From Alopecurus myosuroides (Eukaryota > Streptophyta > Magnoliopsida > Poales > Poaceae): a stretch of DNA of 64,000 nucleotides. The position numbers were made by a program, and so were the translations under genes. Below are positions 9,635 through 20,497 of the stretch, piece after piece; within the stretch, counting starts at the first letter, position 1; every line of letters begins with the position of its first letter. A model generated the notes under the pieces. That model saw only the letters and a program-made list of their open reading frames with translations. It searched no databases and was not told the origin of the DNA. The stretch spans positions 41,611,304-41,675,303 of the forward strand of contig CM054063.1 in the NCBI GenBank assembly GCA_028641055.1, read 5' to 3'.

Positions 9635-10507
9635 TGTCAGGGGGCTACCCCCGAGTAGGGGTAAGGCCGGTGGTAAAACAGAGATCAAGGTACTGTTGCC
9701 GGGTAGGCGTTGACCCGGGTATCTGGTATCCGGTAGACGCTACTCGGTGATAAGTACTGAAGGCCAAGAAAAGATAATAAGGAAGATCAGAGTCTACCGA
9801 GTAGAGCTCGGGTGGTCCGAGTAGATGGGCAGCAATCCTACTCGGGCGCAAAGTCAATGGAGCCGCTGTGGGAGATCCCGCGTATCCCGCAGCCATACAG
9901 GCGTGCGGTTCAACTTACTAGGAATATGATTATCTGCGCCAAGGCGTGGGTACAGTGAGGGTAGGCGCATGTCATGTCCTATCACTGACAGGGGGGACAT
10001 GACGTGTCGGAGACCTACTCTGAGAGGCTGACAAGGTAGACAAGACTTGTCAGCCGGACGACGCGGCGACTTCCGGCAACGGCGTCAGCGGGAACACGGA
10101 GGCGTGCGACGTTGTCACAGTAGAGTTGTCACATCACGTACTTTAAACGTTGTTTACTCGCTGGCCACCAGTATATAAGGTGGCCATCCCCCTCCTGCGG
10201 GAGCGACGTTGTCTTGGAGAGCATTTATTGTGACCCTTAGCCCTAGACACAGAGAGAGAGCAAGCAGCTGGCTACTCGGCTGAGAGAGAACTTGTACTGT
10301 GGCTACTCAGTTGAGACATATACAGAGAGATAGGCAGGAGTAGGGGTGTTACCTCCACACGAGGGCCCTGAACCTGGGTAGATCGTGTTGTTTGTAGTGT
10401 TCCTGAGCGCGTCTACTCGACGTGCGATCCCTCCCCGAATACCTACAGCGTCCATCGGCCCCAACCTTAAGCCATCCCATGGCATCTGTCTTCTCCACTC
10501 CACGACA
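9635..10507 (+). repeat. 3' LTR of the Tat element (873 bp)
   Basis: Begins TGTCAGGGGG right after the polypurine tract and ends ...CCACGACA at 10507. Terminal TGTC/GACA inversion and size are normal for an LTR. A TATA box lies near 10172. The 5' LTR is outside the window, so neither age nor TSD can be read; the right-hand TSD should be TAATC (10508-10512). Confidence 0.82.
10172..10179 (+). promoter_or_regulatory. LTR TATA box inside a palindrome
   Basis: TATATAAG lies between perfect 8-bp inverted arms TGGCCACC (10162-10169) and GGTGGCCA (10179-10186). By position it is the promoter core of the LTR, with transcription expected about 30 bp downstream. Confidence 0.65.
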
Positions 10508-11076
10508 TAATCCTGATCTTCTTAACACGAGGAAACTAAAGAACAACTAGAGATGATTACTAAACATTATAGAATTGAATTTCTCATGAGCATGACATAC
10601 CACATAGAAGCTAGACAATATTGAAATATCAACTCTAAATGGTATTGCTCATGTACATACATTTTAGGATTGTGAAGTGCCAAGGCATATAATTCCCCAA
10701 AAATAGGAAAGTCCATTAATCACTCAAAAGAGCCAAATAAGATACCAGCAAGATACAATAAGGCTTAATGCAAACTCACACATACATGCTGTGCGAACAG
10801 AACAAAAACATACTAGATTACTCAAGGATAAGTAAGTAGTAAGCACAACATATACAAAATACAAGCAAGGTACAAAACCAACACATGCAAAGGGGCAAGC
10901 AACTTTCAATGTATATATAAAATGTAAATACAGGTTACCGCAAGAAGGAGCATGGAATATGAGATAGAGACATGATAATCCAAATAACTTGGCTTGAGGA
11001 AAATATAAGTGATGAAGATACCTTAATTCCTCATGATATAGCCAAGTCTCCAAAGCCCTCCAATAACACCTATTGA
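10508..11076 (-). other. Internal sequence downstream of gag
   Basis: AT-rich; I see no supported gene. It is taken as untranslated internal sequence of the minus-strand element up to the Tat insertion point. Confidence 0.5.
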
Positions 11077-13254
11077 TTAAGTTTGAGCTTGTTGGTCCCC
11101 AACCAAGTTCAGTCCTAAGAGGTTAGTCACAGTAGGCTTGGCAACCCAAATGGTTCTTTTCTTGACACCACTTTTATTACCAACATATTTGGCAAACACA
11201 TTTCCTACATTATCCTTACAAATGGAGTACACATCATCAATTATGATAGGGTTGAATAATGTACCGTTAGTGCACGAAGAAGCAAGATGACCCTTTTCAC
11301 GGCATAAATAGAAACACCGACTCCTTCCATTCTTCTTAGTTGATTTCTCAACTTGAGAAGCAATAGCTTGAGTCTTCTTGGGAAGAGGCCTTTTTTCAAC
11401 TTGAAGTTGAGATTGAGGTTGAACTTGTCTCTGCTTTCCTTGTTGCTTCTCACTAAGTTGCTTATTCTTATTCAAAGGGCATGATCTAACATGATTCCCT
11501 TCAACCTTGCACTTGAAGCAAACAATCTTGGCCAAATTCTTGACTTGTTCATGGCCCTTCTTCTTGTCTACCTTGGACTTGTTCTTGTAATTGGAAATAA
11601 ATCCAAGTCCTCTATTGTCATTGGGGGATTTTTGGACACTCAACAAATTTTCAAGTGTGGACTTCCCTTTATGACACTTCTCCAAGTATTTCTTCAAGGA
11701 AGTGACTTGTGCCTTGAGCTATTTGATTCCCTCTACATGGTTAGTATCAACACAAGATCTAGAGGAAGTAGATGCATCATTATTGGAGCAACAAGGCAAG
11801 GAAAGCAATTCATCACAAGATGTGGACATATTATGAGAGGATGAATTACTAGTACTAGCAAAAGGCAATATAGAGTTTAGAGTAGAGGTTGTGCCTTTAT
11901 CCACACGAGGCTCACAATATGTTACCTTTGTTAAAGCCTCGTGAGCTAATTTTAGTCTCTCATGGGAGACTAGAATATCCTCATGAGAGCTTGAGAGCTT
12001 TTCATGAGCTTCTTCCAATTTCCCATAATTACTAGTTAGCAACTCAAGTTGATCCTGTAGCTCAACATTCTCCTTTAATATGGATACTTCACAATAAATA
12101 GAGTTAGTAGCACAAGCATCATCATTTTTAGTTTTGAGGTCATTTGAAAGAGCAAGAGATAATTCATGATCCCTTCTAAGCTTAGAAACACTAATAGCAT
12201 AGGTTTCTTCTAGACTATATCGTTTCTCTTCAAGATAAGATCTAAGGGACCGCTCTTTCTCAAAAGCCTTTTCAAGATCTTTGTCCTTGATAGAATGACC
12301 ACCATTATGATTTTCAAGAGTTAGCCTCATCAAGTTGTTCTAGAAGAGCATTCACATTTTTCTTGGTCTCACCATCAAGGCTAGCTAACCACAAAGCTAT
12401 CCACTCATCTCTATCATCATGAGATATATTGGGGTTCAAAGTAGAAGATACCTTTGAATCCTTGGCCATGAGGAAAAAGGTGGTAGATGATGATAGATCA
12501 TTACTTGAGGCACCACTCAAGTACACATGTTGTTCCATAGAGAGTTGGGTTTCCTTTACATTGTTAGCCACACAAAGACTAGAGGAAACACAATTATTTT
12601 TATCATGCGAACAAGATAAAGCAAGCATATAATCATGAGATTTAGACACACAACATTTACATGATATGGAAGGACTATCAACACAAGCATGTGAAATATT
12701 GTTGGTGCTAGTTGTGTTTAAGTCCAAAGATGAGGCATGGCAATAATATAGAGATGGAGGATCATCAATAATAAGCTCACTATCATTATTGCAAAGCCTA
12801 TCACTACTCACCATCTCATTAGTTTTTGGCTTACCACATGTTAGTGAATTATAAGAAGTTGAGAACTCATCACGAATGGAAACGGAGGGAGAACAATCAC
12901 CCTCTTGAATATTGGACACTCCATATTTATCTTGAAGCTTTGTCCATACCTCATGAGCATTCCGGATAGGAAGAGTGGCTTAATAACTACAAGGCTCACA
13001 AGAAGGAAAAACACATTAATATCAAGAGCATCGAGAGATAGGTTTTTCTCTTCCTCTAAAGTTGGATTCGAAGGATCCTTTGGAGGAGAAAAACCCATCT
13101 CTACAATTTGCTCCATATGTGGGTCCATGACCCGGAAATAAATGAGCATACGAAATTTCCAAACATCATAGTTTGTGCCATCGAAATGAAATGTGGGATC
13201 ATGCACTAATTCACTAAGCGACATTATTACTCTCAAGGCGGTGAAGCCTAACAA
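11077..13254 (-). pseudogene. Gag-like protein: N-terminal capsid-type domain, coiled coil, zinc knuckles
   Basis: Four overlapping minus-strand open stretches (13254-12841, 12919-12314, 12333-11719, 11697-11077) together encode about 700 residues broken by indels. The N-terminus reads HFDGTNYDVWKFRMLIYF, the Gag domain usual in plant copia-type elements. The middle is Ser/Asn/Cys-rich and then strongly heptad-like (LEKAFEKERSLRSYLEEK, then LKENVELQDQLELL). The C-terminus has one good CCHC knuckle (CFKCKVEGNHVRSC, near 11510) and one with an extra residue between the first cysteines (CFYLCREKGHLASSC, near 11300). The product would package RNA of the element. A polymerase must come from a partner element. 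Confidence 0.7.
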
Positions 13255-13265
13255 TGAGATCCCTT

Positions 13266-13277
13266 GCTATGATACCA
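13266..13277 (-). promoter_or_regulatory. Primer-binding site (initiator tRNA-Met type)
   Basis: On the minus strand TGGTATCATAGC matches, with one change, the standard TGGTATCAGAGC complementary to the 3' end of initiator tRNA-Met. It lies two bases beyond the LTR end and fixes element orientation. Confidence 0.85.
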
Positions 13278-13279
13278 AT

Positions 13280-15489
13280 TAAAAGTACAAGGATGCCGCC
13301 TAGAGGGGGGGTGAATAGGCGCTTTAAAATAATTACGGTTTAGGCTTGAATAAATGCGGAATAAAACTAGCGTTTAATTTATCAAGCACAAAACCTATAC
13401 AAGCTAGGTTTACCTATGTGCACCAACAACTTATGCTAAGAAAGATATACAACTATGTGATAGCAAGAAAGATGACTTCAAGCACGATGGCTATCACAAA
13501 GGTAAATGCATAAGTAATGAGCTAGAGTATAGAAATAACCGAAGCACAAGGAGACACTGATGTGATTACCGAAGTTCCTTCCCAAGATAAGTACGTCTTC
13601 GTTGGAGAGGTGGGGAGCCAACTAGGCGCTCCTCAATAGCACGGATGTGCACACCTTATTCTCATTGAGCTTCTCCGGTGAGGGAGATTCTCGTTTCCAC
13701 TATGAGGTCATCTTGAGGGCGGTGACCAAACCTTACGCGAGGTTGAGACTATCTCCACAAGTAAGTTGGAGGCTCTCAACGAAGCTTCTTGCAACAAGGT
13801 AGAAGCCTCAAGAACTAACCGTCTAGGGTTCTCAATACACCAAAGAGGAACAATCTCTTCGGTGAACAAGCACCCAAGAGTAACAAGATCACGAACTTCT
13901 CTTTCACGAATCCCGTGGGGAACTCAAACCTATGCACCTAATGCAATGGCAAGAACACACAAAGTGATCAAGTCCTTCTCTTCCAAATCCCACCAAAGCA
14001 ACTAATGCTATGGAGGTAGGAAGGAGGAAGAACAAGTAATACAACAAATGAATCCCAAGATCTAGATCCAATGGATTCCCCTCACTAAGAGGAGATATTG
14101 ATTGGTGGAATAGTAGATCTAGATCTCCTCTCTGTTTTCACTAAAAAGGGGCAAGAATCATTGGAGGGATTGAGAGAAACCCAATATCTTGAAGGTCAAC
14201 AATGGAGGAGAGAGGAAATGGGCTGGGCAACCTCCTCTTGAGGAAGAAGACGTCTATTTATAGCTTCCCACGAAATATGGTCGTTAGGGCCGTCAGGGAT
14301 GGAAATTTTTCACTTACCTTGGATATTTCCGGCCTCCCGGGGCGGAAATTTCCGGACGACCCAAGACCCCCTCGAGCGCAAGTGCCCGCTCATAGATGCC
14401 GGACCGGATATTTGTCCCGGAATATTCCGGCCTTAGACCGGAATTTCCGCCCCCCCCCCCCCCCCCCATGAAAACTACGAAAACATTGATACGAATACGG
14501 TCATATTTTTTTGCATCCGGACTCCGTTTTCGATGTTCTTGGGCTCGTTGAAATTGCAGCGACGAGCACTACAAGAATATGAAGTGAAACATCACAGTAC
14601 AACAAGGAAGAATAAAACCAAATGGGCAAAGTCTAGACCTCTATATAAGATAGGAACCGGCAAAACCTCCAATAACAAAAACGCAATACGTTTTCTATAC
14701 GGAAGACGTTTTTGATGAACTTGAGCTTGACATGAAGAACAAGACAAGCTCTAAAATCACACATGGAGAACACCCAAATGAGAACCAAGAAAAATGATGC
14801 CAAAGATGCAAAGGTTTGAGATCTCTACGAACGATACGATCAAGCAACTAATTCGAGAGCCCCTCTTGATAGAACGGTTATCTAGCCTATAACCCGGTCT
14901 CCCTGCTAACATCATGAGACCGGTAAAATAGAAATCCTATCAGCGTCACCTTTGTCTTGCGGATTCCAATTGAGATAGATGTTGGCAGTCTTAATCACCT
15001 AAAGTTGGAGCACCTTTCTTGATTGTGCTTCTCTTTGTGAAGACTTGTAACTTGCTCCCCCATAAGATAATATGGGAGAGCTTCTCACATGTCCATCTTC
15101 ACTTGATAATAATCTCCATATGGGTGTCAAGCATCAATCATTTGAACTCTTCTTGATGCTCATCTTGAACTTGCACTTCAACTTGATCAAAGTATCTTCT
15201 CTTTATTCATGATGATGATGTCTTGAAGTTAAACATGAATGTTCACACAATCTTTTTCTTCAAGACATACTTGAAATATGATCAATAATATCATGGCAAT
15301 TATTCTTCTTGATAATATGAAACATATTCATTATAAGCAATGCTCTTGATGGCATCCAACCTTGAATCCAACACATGGAGTTCAAGTGGTGCCAATGGAC
15401 AAACCTACAAGGATATCTCAATGAAACTATTAGTCCATAAGGATTGTCATTAATTACCAAAACCACACGTGGGGCACCATGCACTTTCA
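13280..15489 (-). repeat. 5' LTR of the minus-strand element (2210 bp)
   Basis: In minus sense it begins TGAAAGTGCATGG at 15489 and ends CCTTGTACTTTTA at 13280, an imperfect TG...CA inversion. It contains CCTATTCACCCCCCCTCT near the 3' end, degenerate GGAAATTTCCGG-type palindromes at about 14300-14450 and a run of 18 or so C residues at about 14448-14467. No gene is supported in it; short open frames on either strand lack recognisable motifs. Confidence 0.78.
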
Positions 15490-16123
15490 ACTGGTGGTTG
15501 TCGGAATATCCGATTCACTTTTGAATCGGAAATTCCGGTAGAAACCGAAATATCCGGTCCAAACTTGGACCATAATATCCGGTTTGGCGAATCTAACCTT
15601 AAAACACGAGGAGGTCGGGGTGAGGGAAGTTTCCCGGCTCCTTTTCCAGCCCCAACCTCCTCCTCCTCCACCATAGCCGCCGCCCCTTTCCCTAGCCCTC
15701 TCGGTGACTTCCTCCATTAGATCCTTGAGCTCTCAGGAGGATCTAGTGATCCTCCTCCTTGGGAACGTTTTGATCCAAGCATTTGCCTCCATGGATGCGA
15801 GTAACCTCCTCACTTTTGAATCTTGGATGTTCTTTCCATACCCCATCTTGGAGGCATGAGTTCTTTGTATTTGCTTGCTGGTAGATGTTCCTAGGGTGTC
15901 GAATTGCATGCTAGCAACAATTGGTTAGCACCCTGGTGAGTCGATCTAGTTTTATACCTTGTAGAAAATCAACCTAGTTCTGTATGCGCAAAACCAAAAT
16001 ATCCGGTCAAAACTGAACCAGAAATTCTGATTAGGCCTATCTCAAAATTTCCGACAGTCAGAACTGTGTTGATTTCTTGAGGACTGTTACCATATCGATT
16101 ATGGATGCTTTTATATTGGTATT

Positions 16124-17676
16124 ATGCATGATTCCTTGTATTGGCTTGTGTGTACTCATCTTGTGCTATCCCCCTATATTGCTACATTCACAGGTGGTTC
16201 GAATGTTGATGAGCTGGGCACCCACAAGCCTCCGTCTTACAAAGAAACTAGTGATGAGGAACTCGGTGATGTGAGGCCACCAAGGAAAGCTATGGCCAGA
16301 GGGAGAGGAAAGACCACTGTGTCCAAGAGGACCTCTTCCAATAGGAAGGGCAAATACACTAGAAAGAACTACCAGTATGATGTGTCTGCTCAGAATTTTG
16401 CTCAGATTCATCATAGAGATTGGTATGATGAACCTAGGGGCGTGAGATTGAAGACACTCGTTTCTCGTGCTTGGAGCTGTCTTACATCTACACTGACATC
16501 TTTCTTGAGTACTAGTTCCCGGTTCGTTCAATGAATTCCACCCAGCTTCAGTTTATCAAGGGTAAGCATTCTTTTGCTCATGCTTCTAGTGTGGTGGAAG
16601 TTTTGGTCTTGGTAATCTCATGGAAACCCGTTGCCCCTACAACATTCCTCTCATTGTTCAGTTCATGTCCACTTTGGTGATTGGGGAGGATGTCCATTAC
16701 AAGTTGAAGTGGATGACGGGTTGTTCTTTCTGTCAATTTGCAAGATCACCCTCCTCCTGGTCACCGTATGCATGACATGGATCGAATGGATCGTGATGAT
16801 ATCTTGGCTGATATGTATTTGCCTAGTTTTCCTGTTGGCAAGGTTGAGGGACTTCTTCCATTCTATGATCAACTTGTCCGCATCTTTAGGTCCTTCGTTG
16901 CTCCAAGTGGAGGTAACAATGATGCCATCACTAGCCCTCTTGTCAATCTTTTGGTACTAGAAGTGCATTGAGGATCCCGACGCCTCAAGGAATTATCATG
17001 TGGATGTTATGGACTTCATCTTCAATGAGTTGAAGAATGCTATTCTTGGTGGCAACACCATTCCCTATGGTTCTTTCATTATGATGCTCATCAAGGACAC
17101 CTTGAAGGATCAGGACTTCATCAGGTTGCCTATGGAGGACCACCACTTCAAGAAATTGTACGTGAAGAAGCCCAAGCGCCGCCCGATGCCACTTCCACTC
17201 CTTCTCATGAGTCTGTATCTTCCATGAGAGATGCTCGTGCTAGTGCCATTGCAGCTCCTCTGGATCCTCTGGCTCCTCAGGTTGACACATCTGTTGTGCG
17301 TCAGATTAGTAAGCTCTCCTTGTTCCAGCGTAATGTCCTTTGCATGCAGATTGACATTCACCATGAGCAGTATCAATCTTACCGCAGGGATGTTGCCCTG
17401 TCTAGCTCTCAGCAGAATATCCTCCATCGTGTTAGTGGTGCCGCTGGAGATCCTCCTGTTGACTTGGTCCCTGACACGTACTCTCGTTGGTCTTCTAGAG
17501 CTAGTGCCCCTTGGTCTCAGATTGAGGATGGTTTTCGTCATGTTGGCCCTTCTGTTCCTCCTAGTGCACCTGCTACTGATGAGTTTGATGAGGAGGATGC
17601 GGAAGGACAGTCAGAGACATCTACTGGGGAGTCCTCCGAGGCGGACTCTGGTGCCAAGATTGTCATGGGACTTTAG
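16124..17676 (+). pseudogene. Gag-like protein of the + strand element, frameshifted
   Basis: Open pieces in several frames give a patchy protein: a basic segment (MARGRGKTTVSKRTSS, near 16290) followed by YTRKNYQYDVSAQNF and RDWYDEPRGVRLKT, then after frame changes YLPSFPVGKVEGLLPF near 16810 and VDVMDFIFNELKNAILGG near 17000, then a C-terminal part to 17676 with a run of acidic residues (EFDEEDAEGQSETSTGES). The size and position before a polypurine tract suggest a Gag-type protein of a non-autonomous grass element. I see no zinc knuckle and cannot assign a domain name. Confidence 0.5.
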
Positions 17677-18185
17677 CATCACTACTCCTCTCCTTTTTTG
17701 GTGTCTCGGTGCCAAAGGGGGAGAAGTAGCTTATTAGGATTACGAGGAATTTGCATGGCTCCGGACACAAGCATGCTCTTTATCATTCTCTTAGAGCCTG
17801 TGTCCATTTATTTATCATTTTGAACTCATTTCCTTTCGTTGGTTTAAAACTTTATTGTTTGTGAGACTATGTTTGTGGAACTATGTGTGTGGATCCATCG
17901 GTTATCTATATATAGAGATTATTTTATATTGTGCACCGGTATTATCGTCATACATCCTAAATTGCACAAGGTATAATTCTTTGTTGCCAACCTCAATACT
18001 TGTTGTTTGTCTCTTGTATCATTTTGTGATGTCCATGGAAATCACTCTCCTATCAATGTTGCTCTTGCATTTAAAAGGAAATTTAGGTTATGCACACTTT
18101 TAGGGGGAGCAATTTCCAAGTTTATCACTTACATGATAGTGTTGTTGTTACATTCCTTGCAAATCGTAGTATTGTCATCTAACAC

Positions 18186-18200
18186 AAAAAAGGGGGAGAT
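18186..18200 (+). promoter_or_regulatory. Polypurine tract
   Basis: AAAAAAGGGGGAGAT directly precedes the TG of the LTR at 18201. This is the standard plus-strand primer position and it supports the + orientation. Confidence 0.82.
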
Positions 18201-18390
18201 TGAAAGTGCATTTCATAGATCCTTAGAGTTTTGTGTGTTAGTTAACAATACGAACGATATTATTTACAAAGGTGTTAAGTGGTGCAGATGTTTAAGTACT
18301 CCCTTGCATCGAACACCACAAAAGGTGAAGGTAGATCAACTTCTGGTGTTCCTGGTGGTAACCAGATATTTCAACCAGAAATTTACAGTG

Positions 18391-18781
18391 CAACCGGAAA
18401 TTCCGGTTGTGATGGATCTCTCCAAAATTGGCTAAGGACCAAACCATTTTGGGCACTGGAGGTAGCTGGAAAATTTCAACCGGAAATTTCCATGTCAACA
18501 GGATATTCCGGTTGGGAAGTTTTTCACGAAGAAATGGCTAAGTAGATTTCTCTAGCCCCAGGTGGTAATAAAAAATTTGCAACCGGATATTTTAGTGAAA
18601 CCGGAAATTCCGGTTGGAAGAAGAAATGCCAGAATTTGGCTAAGTCAGAAACTCTCGACGTCCTAGTACCAACCGTAAATTTCAACCGGATATTTTGGCT
18701 GAACCGGAAATTCCGGTTGAAGTCAACTGCTGCTCGAAATCTCATATCTGGAGGATTTTTTTCTAACCGGAAATTCCGGTT
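18391..18781 (+). repeat. Cluster of four identical 17-bp palindromes in LTR U3
   Basis: AACCGGAAATTCCGGTT occurs at 18392-18408, 18599-18615, 18702-18718 and 18765-18781. Half-matching variants (AACCGGATATTTT, AACCGGAAATTTCC) lie between. All are within about 430 bp upstream of the TATA box. Confidence 0.9.
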
Positions 18782-18818
18782 CAAGTTTCCAGCTCCAATG
18801 ACCACATTTATGGAGGGG

Positions 18819-18826
18819 TATAAATA
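18819..18826 (+). promoter_or_regulatory. LTR TATA box
   Basis: TATAAATA within GGGGTATAAATACACC, followed by a CT-rich stretch. Its place after the palindrome cluster makes it the likely core promoter of the LTR. Confidence 0.7.
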
Positions 18827-19510
18827 CACCTATTCTTCCACCTTGATCTCTAGTTCGTCCAAGCCATTTATTGAGCTCACCAAATCTTAGATCTCTCCCA
18901 ACTGTTCCACCCAAACGCGTTGATCTTTGGAGGATTGAAGGAGAAGACCCGGATCTACATATTCACCAAGCCGTTTTTCATTGCCCCCTCATTCACTTGA
19001 GGGATTAGAGTCTAGGGTTTCCATTGTTTGGAAAACCTAGAACTCTTGCTACTCTTGGTGTTGGGAGCCCCCAATTTGGTTGTGGATGTGTGCCCCAAGC
19101 TTGTTGTAAAGGATTCGATTCCCGCCTCAAAGGGGATCAATAGCGGAAGGTGGATTAGGCATTTGTGGCGTTGTTCATCGGAGAATACGGTGAGCCCTTT
19201 GTGGCGTTGAGTAGGCCCTCGTGGCGAAACTCACACCCCTCCGACGAGACACACTCCCTTAACAAAGAGGAACTCGAGAATACATCGTGTCTCCGCGTGT
19301 TTCCAATATGGGTTACCTCATTCCCTCCTCCTTTACTTGTGTTTGTATTGTGTTTGTATTGTGTTTATCATTGTTCTTGTCGTATAAGTTCACCTTATTT
19401 GCATTATCTAGAGAATTAACCTTTATGTCAAGCCTTTAATTGAAGAAAAATTAAAATTGGTCGTAGAACCTATTCACGCCCCCCCTCTAGGTGCCCATAC
19501 TATCCGTTCA

Positions 19511-19976
19511 GAGAGGGCAGGGATGGGCTAGGAGCGGTGTCGGTGCTGGAAGCTCCCGGTCACTCAGGGAAGCGACACGGCAGTAGGTAGCGAATTCTAC
19601 GACACGATTAATGAAGGGATCAAGCAAAAAACTCAATATGCTAGCACAACGACTTCCCGTCCGTCGACTACAACAAGCTCTATTACGACAGGCTTTACCC
19701 GACTTCGGAGGGAGGGGTGAGGACGGAGCACGCTTTCGGCTCGCTTCAGTGTTTGTAGTCATCGCTACATGGTCCGAAGACCTAGTTGTAATTTTTTTTT
19801 ATTAATTTTGGAATTCTTTATACCGTTTTTGACGATCGATAGATTGGTTGACTTTGTCGCCAAAAAAAAAGGCAATATGCAACTAAGAGAAATAGATAAT
19901 GTTGATCAAGGGGATTGGATCACGCACGCAGGCGTCAACGAACGACACTTTTTAGTAATATAAAATAAAAAAAATA
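19511..19976. other. Unassigned sequence between LTR and MITE
   Basis: The GC-rich first part passes into a T-rich part after about 19780. It looks like the 3' end of an old transcribed or mobile sequence, but I can support neither a gene nor an element. Confidence 0.3.
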
Positions 19977-20232
19977 CTCTCTCCGTTTTTTTTACTCCGC
20001 GTATTAGGATTGTCTTAAGTCAAACATTCTAAAGTTTGACTAAGTTTATAGAACAAAATATAAATATTTGAAATATCAAATAGGTATTATATGAAAATAT
20101 ATTCCATGATGAATCATATGATATTGACTTTGTATAGTTAATGTTAATAGTGTTTTCTATAAAATTGGTCAAACTTTAGGAAGTTTGACTTTTGACAAAC
20201 CTAATACTCAGACTAAAAAGAAATGGAGGGAG
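19977..20232. mobile_element. Stowaway-type MITE (256 bp)
   Basis: It begins CTCTCTCCGTTTTTTTTAC and ends AAATGGAGGGAG, the Stowaway terminal repeat (CTCCCTCCGT type), with a TA dinucleotide on each side (19975-19976 and 20233-20234). The AT-rich interior has the usual GTCAAAC/GTTTGAC inverted blocks. Such elements are moved by Tc1/mariner transposases encoded elsewhere. Confidence 0.88.
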
Positions 20233-20497
20233 TACAAGGAAGATGGAGGCCATCTCTGAATTTACATGAACGGACAGTAGGTTAGAAAGAAAAACTTGGC
20301 CCCCAATTACTTGATTTAAAAAACCACCGCTCCTGTACGTATGATAGCGATCCTGATGCTTGTCAATGAGCTTTCAGACGGAAGCATCACGCCGCAATGG
20401 TTTTGATGGGTGGAGTAACGCGCACGGCCATCGCTTCTGCCAGTTCCCTGTCATGAAAACTTTGGGTGCCCACGAGCCATGGCTGTTGCGAAGGAAT
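20233..20497. other. Upstream flank of the cassette gene
   Basis: No gene seen. After removal of the 20513-21479 insertion it would run into the TATA box at 21509 and would form the distal promoter of the gene starting at 21808. Confidence 0.4.

Larger units (their letters stand above)
1..10507 (+). mobile_element. Ty3/gypsy retrotransposon, Tat lineage, 5' part outside window
   Basis: The order reverse transcriptase, RNase H, second (archaeal-type) RNase H, integrase, antisense gene, polypurine tract, 3' LTR is that of the Tat lineage of plant Ty3/gypsy elements. The 5' LTR, gag, protease and the first half of the reverse transcriptase lie before the window. Pol carries frameshifts near 583 and between about 905 and 980, and a TAG at 1271-1273, so this copy cannot make its own proteins. 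The 3' end falls at 10507, inside another LTR element of opposite orientation, so this element inserted into that one. Lineage is well supported; I give no family name. Confidence 0.88.
10508..15489 (-). mobile_element. Non-autonomous LTR retrotransposon with long Gag-like region
   Basis: Read on the minus strand: LTR (15489 to 13280), a two-base gap, primer-binding site TGGTATCATAGC, Gag-like coding region with C-terminal zinc knuckles, then non-coding sequence to 10508, where the Tat element interrupts it. No protease, reverse transcriptase or integrase is present in what remains. The LTR ends resemble those of the + strand element at 15490-19510, so the two are related families. The missing 3' part should lie on the far side of the Tat element, outside the window. 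Confidence 0.75.
15490..19510 (+). mobile_element. Related LTR retrotransposon, + strand, 5' part lost or displaced
   Basis: A Gag-like coding region (16124-17676), polypurine tract (18186-18200) and 3' LTR (18201-19510) define a + strand element. It starts abruptly where the minus-strand LTR begins at 15489, which fits the minus-strand element having inserted into it. 15490-16120 has GGAAATTCCGG-type repeats and a GC-rich leader but no clear gene. No pol is present, so it depends on other elements. Confidence 0.65.
18201..19510 (+). repeat. 3' LTR of the + strand element (1310 bp)
   Basis: Begins TGAAAGTGCATTTC after the polypurine tract and ends ACTATCCGTTCA. Near the 3' end is CCTATTCACGCCCCCCCTCT, matching the same region of the minus-strand LTR at 13280-15489. 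The U3 part holds a palindrome cluster upstream of a TATA box. No gene is supported inside. Confidence 0.75.

Noticed and set aside
10724..11053. 109-codon minus-strand hydrophobic frame
   Set aside because: Cys/Leu/Tyr-rich translation of AT-rich non-coding element sequence; no start context or conserved motif.
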